Shown: positions 16,810-25,292 of the stretch, in pieces
How positions within the stretch are numbered: the first letter of the stretch is position 1
How the letters are laid out: the number at the start of each line of letters is the position of its first letter
Assembly (NCBI RefSeq): GCF_051251565.1
Contig: NZ_JBPOFB010000010.1
Coordinates: forward strand, 1 to 64,000
Direction of reading: 5' to 3'
Origin: Marivita sp051251565
GTDB lineage: Bacteria; Pseudomonadota; Alphaproteobacteria; Rhodobacterales; Rhodobacteraceae
DNA: 64,000 bases
Notes under the pieces: model-generated
Told to the model about the DNA's origin: nothing
The model's input: only the letters and a program-made list of their open reading frames with translations
Database searches by the model: none
Program-made: the position numbers and the translations under genes

Positions 16810-17520
16810 ATGGACAACACACCAGCGCTGTTTTTCGACGCTGTCGGCCTGGCAGGCGTCGTGTTCTACATCACCGCATATGGCGCGCTTCAGGGTGGGT
16901 TCCTGCGGGGCAACGGCTATGTCTACACAACCATGAACCTGATTGCTGCGGTGCTGGTTCTTGTGTCCCTGACCAACAATTTCAACCTGTCATCGGCGCT
17001 CATCCAGATCATGTGGATCGCGATCAGCGTGTTTGGCCTCGCACGCTATTTCATCCTGCACCATTCAACCAGATTGACCCCAGAAGAAGCCGCCTTTGCG
17101 CGCTCAAAGCTTCCCGATATTGCAAAGCCGCTGGTGCGAACGTTCTTTCTGGCGGGGCGTTGGTCAAACCTGCCTCCGGGCACGGTGATCGCCACCGAAG
17201 GCGAAGAGCTGAGCGCGCTGGTCTATCTGCTGTTGGGCGAGGCCGAGGTCAGGCATAGGGGCAAAAACGTGGGCCAACTCAAATCCGACATGTTTGTCGG
17301 AGAATTGACCTGCTTTGATGGTGGACGTGCGACCGCCACCGTTGCCTTGACCAGCCCTGCCCGTGTCTTTCGGATCGCGTCCAAGGACCTTGTCAAACTG
17401 GGTCAGCGCACGCCCGAATTGCGCGCGGCCATCGAACAAGCCATTCGGCGCGACACCGGGTTGAAACTCGTCGCCGCGAACACGAAATTGAGCAGCCCAA
17501 CATCATGGGTTGAAGCATAA
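16810..17520 (+). CDS. Membrane protein with C-terminal cyclic-nucleotide-binding domain
   Basis: 236 residues. Three membrane helices fill the N-terminal third (FFDAVGLAGVVFYITAYGAL, VYTTMNLIAAVLVLVSLTNN, LIQIMWIAISVFGLARYFIL). A cNMP-binding/Crp-like beta-barrel follows: FLAGRWSNLPPGTVIATEGE, VYLLLGEAEVRHRGKNVGQL, MFVGELTCFDGG with RATATVALTSPARVFRI. The F-x-GEL...RATAT stretch is the phosphate-binding cassette with its Arg. There is no DNA-binding helix-turn-helix, so it is a membrane-tethered nucleotide sensor rather than a transcription factor. The next gene, 36 bases downstream, encodes a class III cyclase, suggesting a second-messenger maker and reader pair. Ligand and output are not known. 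Confidence 0.8.
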   Translation: MDNTPALFFDAVGLAGVVFYITAYGALQGGFLRGNGYVYTTMNLIAAVLVLVSLTNNFNLSSALIQIMWIAISVFGLARYFILHHSTRLTPEEAAFARSKLPDIAKPLVRTFFLAGRWSNLPPGTVIATEGEELSALVYLLLGEAEVRHRGKNVGQLKSDMFVGELTCFDGGRATATVALTSPARVFRIASKDLVKLGQRTPELRAAIEQAIRRDTGLKLVAANTKLSSPTSWVEA

Positions 17521-17556
17521 CCCAACAACCGCCGTGGCGGGGAGACAGACCAGTCG

Positions 17557-20500
17557 ATGTCGGATACATTCACAGACCTGTCTGATTTTCTGGCACGGAT
17601 CGACCTGCTCCAGCTGCGGGATCGGCTGGTGGCTGAAGATATAGATTTGACCGTGTTGCCACTGTTGGATGACGCCGACCTGCGGGAACTGGGCCTCAGC
17701 CTTGGACAGCGCAAAAAGCTTCTCAAGGGCCTTAAGGCGTCTGACAGCACCACTGCCGCCCGCCCCCCCGAGGCGGACCAAGACAAGCAGACTCCCGTGC
17801 AGCTGCGCAGGCTCAGCGTTCTGTTCTGTGACATGGTCGGATCAACCGAATTGGGGGAACAGCTTAGAATAGACGAGATGCAGGTGGTCTTTCAGCACTA
17901 CCGCGACATCGCCACGATCGTTGCAGAGCGCCACCACGGTCACATGGCGGCATCCCAAGGCGATGGTCTGGTGATCCTGTTCGGCTATCCGCGGGTTCTT
18001 GACGGGTTTGCAGAACGCTGCCTTCTTGCAGCGCAGGATTTGCAAAACACCCTGTCCCAAAGGCCGGTTGTCCTTGATGGGCATGCCCCGATCCACATTG
18101 CCACGCGCGTCGGAATCGCGTCCGGGCAAGCCGCAGTTGGACACGCACGCAGCGACGTATCAGGCGATCACATGCACCTTGTCGGCCCCGTCGTGAACCG
18201 CGCCGCGCGGTTGCAAACCGTTGCCCACCCAAGCGCCTGCGCCGTGGACCGCAAGACACGCGATCTGACCAAAGCGGCCGTGCTTTATGCAGAGCCCGAG
18301 GCGCATGTGCTTAAAGGGCTGGCAGATCCAGTCGAGGTCTTTCATGTGCAGGGCTTGCGGCGCAGCGCCGACACACCGTGTAGTCCGATCACGTTGGTCG
18401 GACGCGCATTCGAGATCGCTTTCCTTTCCGATCTTTGGGGCAAAGCGCAGGTGGGCCAAACCCGCACCGCGACCATTTCGGGCAATGCGGGCATCGGCAA
18501 GTCGGCATTGGTCCAGAGCTTTCTTGCCACACATGCCGCCCCCCCGGTGCGCGTGCTTCACATGCGGTGCTTGGCGATGGCCGCGCAATCTCCGTTACAC
18601 CCCGTGGCGCACGCGATGACCGCGCTGATCGGGGCACAAGATACCCCGAACGCGATCACGCAGCTTTTGAACCCACCCACGCCCGAGATGGCACAAAGAG
18701 CGGCACAGCTTCTTGATATGGTCGATACGCCGATGCGGGACACTGCAATTTCGGCAGACGACCGGACGGCCATTCTTGAGCTGCTGACCAGTTGGATGAT
18801 CGGCAGCCATGAGCACCCAACAATTGTTGTGCTGGAAAATGCACAATGGGCGGATGACACGACCCGCGACCTGATGCTGCGCACCGCAGCCCACGCGCGG
18901 GATACTGGCGCGCCGTTGTTGATGCTGGCTGTCACCCGCGACACCAGCCACGGTTTCTGGGATGTGCAGACCGGGGATAGCACGCTTGCCTTGCCCCCGC
19001 TGGACAGAGCTGCGGCCAAGACACTTTTACACCGTTCTCTGCGCGGCAATCCAGTGCCACATTCGGTCAAGGACAACGTCCTGTATCACGCCGATGGCAA
19101 CCCATTGATGCTTGAAACGCTGGGTCATGCGCAGGCGCAGCAACATCTGCCCGAAGTGACTGACACGGTCGAAGTGCCGCACACGATCTACGAATCCGTA
19201 TCGCAACGTCTGGACAGTATTCGATCCGGGCGCGGCGTGATCGAAGCGCTTGCCGTGCTGGGCACAGCCGCCAGTTCCGATCTTTTGCGCGCCGTGGCAC
19301 ACACCGACACGCGCGACCTTGACCAAGCGCTTGAGGCGCTTCACCGCGACGGGCTGATCGACCAAGACACAGACCCTGACGGCATTCGAATCCGTCACAA
19401 GGTCTACCGGGATGTCATTTACGAACAGATCGACGGGCAATCGCGCCGCCAGTTGCACCTTGCCGTCTATCACGCCCTGCGCGACAGTTTAACCGTCCAG
19501 CCCGAGATCCTCGCTTCCCATGCGCAGGCGGCGCAGGACTGGCCCAACGCGTCAGCACACGCGCTTGAGGCAGGGGACGCGTTCCTGAAACGCTCGGCAC
19601 TAGTCGAGGCGGGGCATTTCTTTGACATGGCCGATGGGGCCCTCGCCCGCCTGCCCGACAGCGCCGCCATCAACCGCAACCGTTTGCGCGCGATCACCGG
19701 GATGGCCTCGGTGGAGCGGTCGCGGTTCGGCATTTCAACGGACAAAAGCGCTGCTCTTGGTCAGCGTGCCGTGCAGCTTTCGCGCGAGATAGGTGACGTG
19801 AAATCCGAGTTGTTGGCGCTCAATGGGCTGTATTCGCATGCGCTTGTGCGGGCAGATTATCCCAAAGCACAGGACTACGCGCAGGCGCTTTTGACCGCTG
19901 CCGGAGAAAGCCAAAACAAGACATTCGTGATGATTGCCACCCGCGCCATCGGAGCTGTCGCCTTGCACCGGGGCGATCAGGTCACGGCCAAGCGCAATTT
20001 GCGCCTTGCCTTGGATCAATATGACACGGATGCGCATTTTCCTTTGGCGCACGCCCATGGCTATGACCATGCCGAGATCTGCGCAGCCCTGTTGTCCATG
20101 TCGCTGTGGATCAGCGGCGATCTGGCCGCGTCCCGGCACTTCAGCACGTTTTCCATCGAGCATTCTCGCAGTATTGGCCACGCGCATTCGCTGGCGCAGG
20201 CGATCTCGTTTCGGGTGATGCTGGGCGCGATCGCGCGGCACGGGTCCGAAATGACCGAGATCGGCAACGAAGGCATCGAAGTGGCCGAGGCCCATGGCAT
20301 CCGCGTCATGCGGGCAGCGTCGCAGTTTTATCCGTTCGCCACACACTTGTGCCTGCGGTCCAACCCGCCAACCGAGGCCGAGCTGGTTGAACTGGGCGGG
20401 CGCACAGATGAGTGGTTGGCTGTAAACCCCTACAATTATGGACCGGCGATGGCCTCGATTCTGGCAGACGTGTATTTGCGTGCGGGCGATCTGTCCGCAG

Positions 20501-20814
20501 CAGACCGCATTATGGACCAAGGCACCAAGACAGAAACCGCCACCGGAGAGACCTGGACCTCGTCGGAGATGCTGCGCATGCGGGCGCGGATTGCCGAAGC
20601 GCGTGGAGATGCGGACGCGGCCTATCGATTGCGGGCTGATGCCTTGGAAACGGCCCACCGCACACAGGCCGCCACCATCGCCCTTCGCATCACCTGCGAT
20701 ATTGCCGAGGCCGATCCAAACCCGGCCACGATCCGGGTGGTGGCAGAGGCGATGTCAAAGATGATCTCGCATGATGACGGCTGGGACGTCCGGCGTGCAG
20801 AGGCTCTGCTTTAG
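17557..20814 (+). CDS. SAM-domain class III adenylate/guanylate cyclase fused to STAND ATPase and helical repeats
   Basis: 1085 residues. Residues 1-65 form a SAM domain (LLDDADLRELGLSLGQRKKL). A class III cyclase domain spans about 85-265, with first metal Asp in LFCDMVGST (D92), second in GDG (D136), and the transition-state Asn/Arg in VVNRAARLQ. The Lys that usually contacts the base ahead of GDG is replaced (AASQGDG), so activity or nucleotide preference is uncertain. Residues 280-600 are an AAA/STAND ATPase (Walker A SGNAGIGKSAL at about 308-318; LENAQWADD). The rest is alpha-helical TPR-like repeat. Multidomain proteins of this type are cytoplasmic signal integrators of mostly unknown input. 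The gene converges with, and overlaps by 4 bases, the flavoprotein gene on the other strand. Confidence 0.85.
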   Translation: MSDTFTDLSDFLARIDLLQLRDRLVAEDIDLTVLPLLDDADLRELGLSLGQRKKLLKGLKASDSTTAARPPEADQDKQTPVQLRRLSVLFCDMVGSTELGEQLRIDEMQVVFQHYRDIATIVAERHHGHMAASQGDGLVILFGYPRVLDGFAERCLLAAQDLQNTLSQRPVVLDGHAPIHIATRVGIASGQAAVGHARSDVSGDHMHLVGPVVNRAARLQTVAHPSACAVDRKTRDLTKAAVLYAEPEAHVLKGLADPVEVFHVQGLRRSADTPCSPITLVGRAFEIAFLSDLWGKAQVGQTRTATISGNAGIGKSALVQSFLATHAAPPVRVLHMRCLAMAAQSPLHPVAHAMTALIGAQDTPNAITQLLNPPTPEMAQRAAQLLDMVDTPMRDTAISADDRTAILELLTSWMIGSHEHPTIVVLENAQWADDTTRDLMLRTAAHARDTGAPLLMLAVTRDTSHGFWDVQTGDSTLALPPLDRAAAKTLLHRSLRGNPVPHSVKDNVLYHADGNPLMLETLGHAQAQQHLPEVTDTVEVPHTIYESVSQRLDSIRSGRGVIEALAVLGTAASSDLLRAVAHTDTRDLDQALEALHRDGLIDQDTDPDGIRIRHKVYRDVIYEQIDGQSRRQLHLAVYHALRDSLTVQPEILASHAQAAQDWPNASAHALEAGDAFLKRSALVEAGHFFDMADGALARLPDSAAINRNRLRAITGMASVERSRFGISTDKSAALGQRAVQLSREIGDVKSELLALNGLYSHALVRADYPKAQDYAQALLTAAGESQNKTFVMIATRAIGAVALHRGDQVTAKRNLRLALDQYDTDAHFPLAHAHGYDHAEICAALLSMSLWISGDLAASRHFSTFSIEHSRSIGHAHSLAQAISFRVMLGAIARHGSEMTEIGNEGIEVAEAHGIRVMRAASQFYPFATHLCLRSNPPTEAELVELGGRTDEWLAVNPYNYGPAMASILADVYLRAGDLSAADRIMDQGTKTETATGETWTSSEMLRMRARIAEARGDADAAYRLRADALETAHRTQAATIALRITCDIAEADPNPATIRVVAEAMSKMISHDDGWDVRRAEALL

Positions 20815-22154
20815 CGCGCGGCCGCGACCTGAGCAAACGCACCGCCCAATACCAGGTGCTCCAGCACGTTGAACACATGAGGCATTGCGTGTTGACGCCC
20901 CAATCGGGTTGCCACCTCTTGCACTGGCGCGGGCGGACGGCAGGCCGCTGCGATATCAAGGGCTGTGACCGGGCCAAAGCCGGTGAACACGTCACCGCTG
21001 GCTGGAAGATCAATGGCCGGGGTCCAACGGATGCAATCACGGTCCAGCACCGGCGCGCGAGTTAGCGGATGGGCCAGCGTCACCGGTCCGGGCCCAAGCT
21101 GGGGAAGAACAATGCCAGTCTCAATTGGGTCAGGCTGCTGAAACCAGAATGCGCCATGGAACCGGCGTTGATCTTGGTACGCCCGCGCGGTGGCGGTGCG
21201 GGCGGCGGCAACGGCTTGAGTGTGTTTGTGGCGCACAAAGGCCATAGCCGCTTTGGTGTCACCTGTCGGATCAAGGATCGTGCGCACCGCCACTGCTGCC
21301 TGCACTGCGCTGCGCACGGCATGCACCAGCCCATGCGATGCGATGGGATCCCGGGCAAGCGCGGCATCACCAACAAGGATATGGCGCTGGCTGACGACCG
21401 GATCGTTGACCGCAGAAAGGCCCGCCGCCGCCGGTGTGCCAACGGTCAGCGATATGGCATGTGCGAAACTCGGGCTGTCGGACAGGCACGCCTGCGCGTA
21501 GGCCAAGCGCTGATCAGCAGTCTGACCCGACACACATCGCGCAGATTGAAACAGTGCGCCATGCACCATGCCCACATCGAGGCTGGACGCCCACAACCAG
21601 CCGTCCGGCATCGCCTCGAGCCACATGGTATGATTGGGTGCGTCGATCTGTGCGGTAAACGGCAATGCCACCAGATCGGACGCGGGCCGCTTCGTCGCAT
21701 GTCGCCCGCGCGCATCAATGACCATCTGGCACGTCACCGTGCCTGCATCTGTTGTCACCTCTGCGCCAGTGTCACCTGTGATGATCTTGCGCACCCGCGC
21801 AGGTAAGAACCGCACATGCCGCAGAGCGTCGGACCTGAGCGCGGTGTGCAAGGCCATACGCGGCAACAGCAGCGGGCCATCCCCCTCGAACACACGGGTT
21901 TCAGGAGTGTCACGCCAGTGCATGACCATCTGTGCGGCGGGGCCTTCGCTGGCAGCGCAAAGCGCATCCAAAAGCCCAATATCTTCGGCCAAAGGCGCCC
22001 CGGATGCAGGGAAGCTTTCAATGGTGTGGCTGACACCGGACGTCACGGCATCAACCAGCAGCACATCCACCCCTGCCAGGCCAAGTTGGCGCGCGACGAT
22101 GGCACCGGCCGGGCCTGCACCCAGAACCGCCACCTCGGCCTTATGACTGGGCAT
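20811..22154 (-). CDS. FAD-dependent monooxygenase-like maturation flavoprotein (LodB/QhpG/tryptophan-halogenase fold)
   Basis: A 447-residue flavoprotein. The N-terminal GxGxxG is VLGAGPAGAIVARQLGLAGV, and the second FAD motif is HILVGDAALARDPIASHGL, followed by helices rich in Ala (AVRSAVQAAVAVRTI). The GDAA-x-x-x-DP-x-x-S-x-G form is that of tryptophan halogenase-like and LodB/QhpG flavoproteins. LodB and QhpG modify a Trp in a CTQ-bearing oxidase rather than a small substrate. It is the last gene of a five-gene overlapping set (14 bases shared with the radical SAM gene upstream) that also encodes both halves of a LodA-like protein. A Trp-hydroxylating maturase is therefore the best inference. 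Substrate is not proven. Confidence 0.75.
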   Translation of the reverse strand: MPSHKAEVAVLGAGPAGAIVARQLGLAGVDVLLVDAVTSGVSHTIESFPASGAPLAEDIGLLDALCAASEGPAAQMVMHWRDTPETRVFEGDGPLLLPRMALHTALRSDALRHVRFLPARVRKIITGDTGAEVTTDAGTVTCQMVIDARGRHATKRPASDLVALPFTAQIDAPNHTMWLEAMPDGWLWASSLDVGMVHGALFQSARCVSGQTADQRLAYAQACLSDSPSFAHAISLTVGTPAAAGLSAVNDPVVSQRHILVGDAALARDPIASHGLVHAVRSAVQAAVAVRTILDPTGDTKAAMAFVRHKHTQAVAAARTATARAYQDQRRFHGAFWFQQPDPIETGIVLPQLGPGPVTLAHPLTRAPVLDRDCIRWTPAIDLPASGDVFTGFGPVTALDIAAACRPPAPVQEVATRLGRQHAMPHVFNVLEHLVLGGAFAQVAAAR

Positions 22155-23460
22155 CGAACCAATCGGGGCGAAGGGCGGTTAACCGTGCATAGCTGCGCAG
22201 ACCGTAGTCCAGCCATCCACGCACAAAATCACAGGCGGGGCGACCGGCGTGCAGCACCTCTTGATGACAGCCCCCACCGCAAAGTTTGCGCGCCCAACAG
22301 GTTTGACACGGGCTTTGCCGCTCGACCGTGCGGGCGTCCAGAAATGCAGTCCGCGCGGTGTCGTCTGGCCCTGTATCAAGGCTTCCCATCGCGCCAAGGG
22401 GGTCTTTTACAAAGCGGTGACAGGCCGAATAGTCCCCGGCTGCATCCACCGCTAGGTAGTCGCGCGCGGCCCCACAGCCGTGGCTGCGGGGTTGACCGCG
22501 ATGCAATTCGCCCAGCACGGTGGCCAGATTGGCGAACGGGTGGTCCCGCCCGGACGCGACCGCATCCATCCAGACCTCTCCACACGCCGTCATGGCGTCC
22601 AGCAGGCGCGCGAAGTCCTGTCCAGCCAAGGCACCCTTTCCCGTTGGTGACGTAATCATCGGCGCCACACCCACGGACGCAAAGCCAAGCGCGCCAATGT
22701 CTTCAACCACTTGCAAAATATCGAGGTTAAGCGGGGTCACGGTGACGCGCGCGCCCAATTGGATACGGTTGCCGCGGTCCAAAAGCGGCGCGATCCGTTG
22801 CGCCACGCGGTCAAAGCTGCCCTTGCCCGCGCGATCGGGACGCAATCGGTCGTTCACGTCGCGCCCACCATCAAGGCTGACCGTGACAGCAAAGCGGTGC
22901 TGCGCAAAGAACTCTGCATCCTCGGGGGATATCAACGTCCCATTGGTGGTGAGCGAATACCCCACCTGCACCGCGCGCGCCGCGCCACGGGTGTTGGCAT
23001 ATTCCACCGATTTGCGGATGAGATCGCGCGCCACCATCGGCTCACCGCCCATGAACGCGATCTTGACGCCGCCTCCGGGCACCGTTGCGGTGATCAGCTG
23101 GTCAATGGCGCGCTTGGCCACCTCCCAGCCCATTCGTGTGTCCGCCCCGCCAAAGCTACCGCCTGCCGCATAGCAGTACCCGCAGGCAAGGTTGCAGGTC
23201 TGCGACACGGTCAGCGCGAGCGCGCGCACCGGGTGCACATCAACACTTGGCGGGCCTGCCTGCATTGGCGCGTCCAGGCCCAATCGCGCCAATTCGGCAT
23301 GCGCGGTGTCGTCCCCGGCCAGCAACGCCGCGCGCATCCGGGCTGCTTCTGGCGTGGACAGACCAAAAATCGCGGCCGTGTCGGCCATCAGCAATATATC
23401 CCCCGCGACATGGGCCAGTGCACTTGAGCGCGTCTCTTGATCGGGCAAAACCAGCGTCAT
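22141..23460 (-). CDS. Radical SAM/SPASM peptide-modifying enzyme
   Basis: 439 residues. The radical SAM [4Fe-4S] motif is CNLACGYC (C89, C93, C96). The SAM-binding GGE is in IAFMGGEPMVARDLI. The C-terminal SPASM pattern is complete: C329-x12-G-x4-C347, then C385-x2-C388-x5-C394-x3-C398 and C410, giving two auxiliary clusters. Such enzymes (PqqE, QhpD, anSMEs) modify peptides or proteins, often forming thioether links from Cys. The start overlaps the stop of the LodA_C/ferritin-like gene (ATGA), so the substrate is probably that neighbour. A QhpD-like role, linking Cys during quinone cofactor formation, is inferred from context. The SPASM assignment is direct. Confidence 0.88.
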   Translation of the reverse strand: MTLVLPDQETRSSALAHVAGDILLMADTAAIFGLSTPEAARMRAALLAGDDTAHAELARLGLDAPMQAGPPSVDVHPVRALALTVSQTCNLACGYCYAAGGSFGGADTRMGWEVAKRAIDQLITATVPGGGVKIAFMGGEPMVARDLIRKSVEYANTRGAARAVQVGYSLTTNGTLISPEDAEFFAQHRFAVTVSLDGGRDVNDRLRPDRAGKGSFDRVAQRIAPLLDRGNRIQLGARVTVTPLNLDILQVVEDIGALGFASVGVAPMITSPTGKGALAGQDFARLLDAMTACGEVWMDAVASGRDHPFANLATVLGELHRGQPRSHGCGAARDYLAVDAAGDYSACHRFVKDPLGAMGSLDTGPDDTARTAFLDARTVERQSPCQTCWARKLCGGGCHQEVLHAGRPACDFVRGWLDYGLRSYARLTALRPDWFDAQS

Positions 23461-25292
23461 TCGAATGCCGCAAAGAAAGGCACGCCGATATTGTCGCGTG
23501 CCAGTGTCAGGGCAATGTCGTTGAGATCGTGCATCGCGTCACGGGCCTCTGTGATCTTGGCGTTCGCCGCTTGCATATCGCCCAGCGCCGCCTCGATGGC
23601 ATACGCATCGGCAAGCGCCGCAAGTGCGTTCTTGATCTGCTGGACCGCAGGTTTGACCGCATCACAGCTTGGATCGCCTTGCGTGATCGGGCGCAGATAC
23701 AGCGGTTCTTGGGCCGCGTATGGCGCTAAAAGCCGTTTGACATCACGGAACTTTTGATAGTGCTGCATGCCGTCGCTGTCGATCCGCACTGCGAGTTGAT
23801 ACAGCCCTTCGGGATAGGGATCCTTGGAGTCCCGCAAGAGGCCCACCAACTTGACATATTCGGTGTCAAGATGCCCGCCCGGACGTTCCACATCGACAAA
23901 GTTCTGCAACACGTCCTGCGTCGCGGGCCGCAATTGGCGCGGGCGCCGGACCTCAGTCTTCGTGTCGCTGGCGTCGGGTTCCCCGATGGTTTCAGCGGCC
24001 ATCAGACAGGGCGTGTAGGGCCCAAGTTTCGGATAGGCCTTATGAACCAGCCAAAGCGTCTGGTTGACCCAACGCAGGTGGGTCATCTCACTTAGGGCGA
24101 CCGACAGGATCAATTGCCGGGCGGCCCGCAGATCGTCGCGCAGACCCGGCCACGACGCCTCTTGTTCAGCGGTGACCTCACCCGGTTCGCGCAGGCTGAA
24201 ATAGGCGTAAAGATATTCCATCGCCAGCGTCAGCTCCATCCCGGCAAGCTGTTCGCTCAGGTCGGCCACCATCTCTTCCAGGGTCTCGTAAGGGATCAGT
24301 TTGAGCAATGTCGGCACCTCGGGCGTGCCTTTGGTTTCCTGCCCCTGCAACACAAAGTCGAGCTGTTCCCAATGCAGGTTGATCTCGTAGGGGTCGTAGC
24401 GTTCCGAGCGGGCTTTGGGCAATGTCGTCAGGGCAGAGACATCCCGAAGCGGCTCGTGCCGTCGCCGCATCCAGTCAATGAAGGTCACAGCCTGTGCCGC
24501 GTCATCCGCGTCGGTGCGGTTTTCAAGCTGCTGCTGCGGGTCGTCCACCTCGCCCAACACCACATCGGGGTGGTTCGAGGCCCAGTAGTGGCAGGCACAA
24601 TCGCGGAAATCATGGGTCCACGGACTGCACATCGACGATGTCAGTTCACCCGGATGATAGACCGGATCAATCATGCCCTCGTCATTCACAAAGATGCGCC
24701 TCCGCCCTGTCAGCAACACAGGAACACCCGAAGGCGACCCGTTTGGCCCGCGTTGCGTGAGGCCGATGGTCAGCGGTTTGTCGGGCTCGATCAGCCGGAT
24801 GATCCACCACGCGGTTTCGCCTTCGTAGGGGATCAGGCCAACCCCGTTCTGGTAGAGCGAATAGTCGTAGAGCATGATCCGCTTGCCGTCCTGTTCGACG
24901 AAATGCAGATACCATGTGCCATCGCCCAGCGCCGCCCCTTCCGGCCCCGCGAATTGCCGTTTCAGATCTGTGATCCAGGACGGGCCATCAGCGGTAAAGT
25001 GATCGGCGATGATCGGATCGCCCGCCGGATCGGAATAGACCAACCGTGCGCCTTGTGTGCCGTCGGGACCAGCGGGTGTGATGCCAAGAAATTCAAACAC
25101 CAGCCCCGGAAAGAACCGTACATCCAACTGGCGGACATCAAATTCCAGCCCCGGAAAGCAATTTCCGACACCGGACTCCATCAGGGTCGAGATCGGATTG
25201 CCCAGCACCGGTTCCGCATAGACAGGATTGCCATGCGGGTCTGGCCTGGGCGCATTGTTGAGCTGCCTTGGGCTCTGCGATTTCGGGCTCAT
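23457..25292 (-). CDS. LodA C-terminal-domain-like protein fused to a VioB-type ferritin-like domain; candidate quinone-cofactor carrier
   Basis: 611 residues. Residues 36-245 carry motifs I know from the C-terminal domain of CTQ oxidases such as LodA: GVGNCFPGLEF (41-51), SPWTHDFRDC (223-232, compare LodA PWQADFxxC) and YWASNHPD (236-243, compare WWPAQRPD). These bring C232 and C234 within five residues of W237. From about 335 a ferritin-like domain resembling VioB begins: GMELTLAMEYLYAYFSL, then ALSEMTHLRWV (E402xxH405) and GMQHYQKF (H511), likely metal ligands. There is no signal peptide. It sits between the LodA_N-like and radical SAM genes with ATGA overlaps on both sides. Catalytic activity is unknown; an amine or amino-acid oxidase is one possibility. 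Confidence 0.72.
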   Translation of the reverse strand: MSPKSQSPRQLNNAPRPDPHGNPVYAEPVLGNPISTLMESGVGNCFPGLEFDVRQLDVRFFPGLVFEFLGITPAGPDGTQGARLVYSDPAGDPIIADHFTADGPSWITDLKRQFAGPEGAALGDGTWYLHFVEQDGKRIMLYDYSLYQNGVGLIPYEGETAWWIIRLIEPDKPLTIGLTQRGPNGSPSGVPVLLTGRRRIFVNDEGMIDPVYHPGELTSSMCSPWTHDFRDCACHYWASNHPDVVLGEVDDPQQQLENRTDADDAAQAVTFIDWMRRRHEPLRDVSALTTLPKARSERYDPYEINLHWEQLDFVLQGQETKGTPEVPTLLKLIPYETLEEMVADLSEQLAGMELTLAMEYLYAYFSLREPGEVTAEQEASWPGLRDDLRAARQLILSVALSEMTHLRWVNQTLWLVHKAYPKLGPYTPCLMAAETIGEPDASDTKTEVRRPRQLRPATQDVLQNFVDVERPGGHLDTEYVKLVGLLRDSKDPYPEGLYQLAVRIDSDGMQHYQKFRDVKRLLAPYAAQEPLYLRPITQGDPSCDAVKPAVQQIKNALAALADAYAIEAALGDMQAANAKITEARDAMHDLNDIALTLARDNIGVPFFAAFE

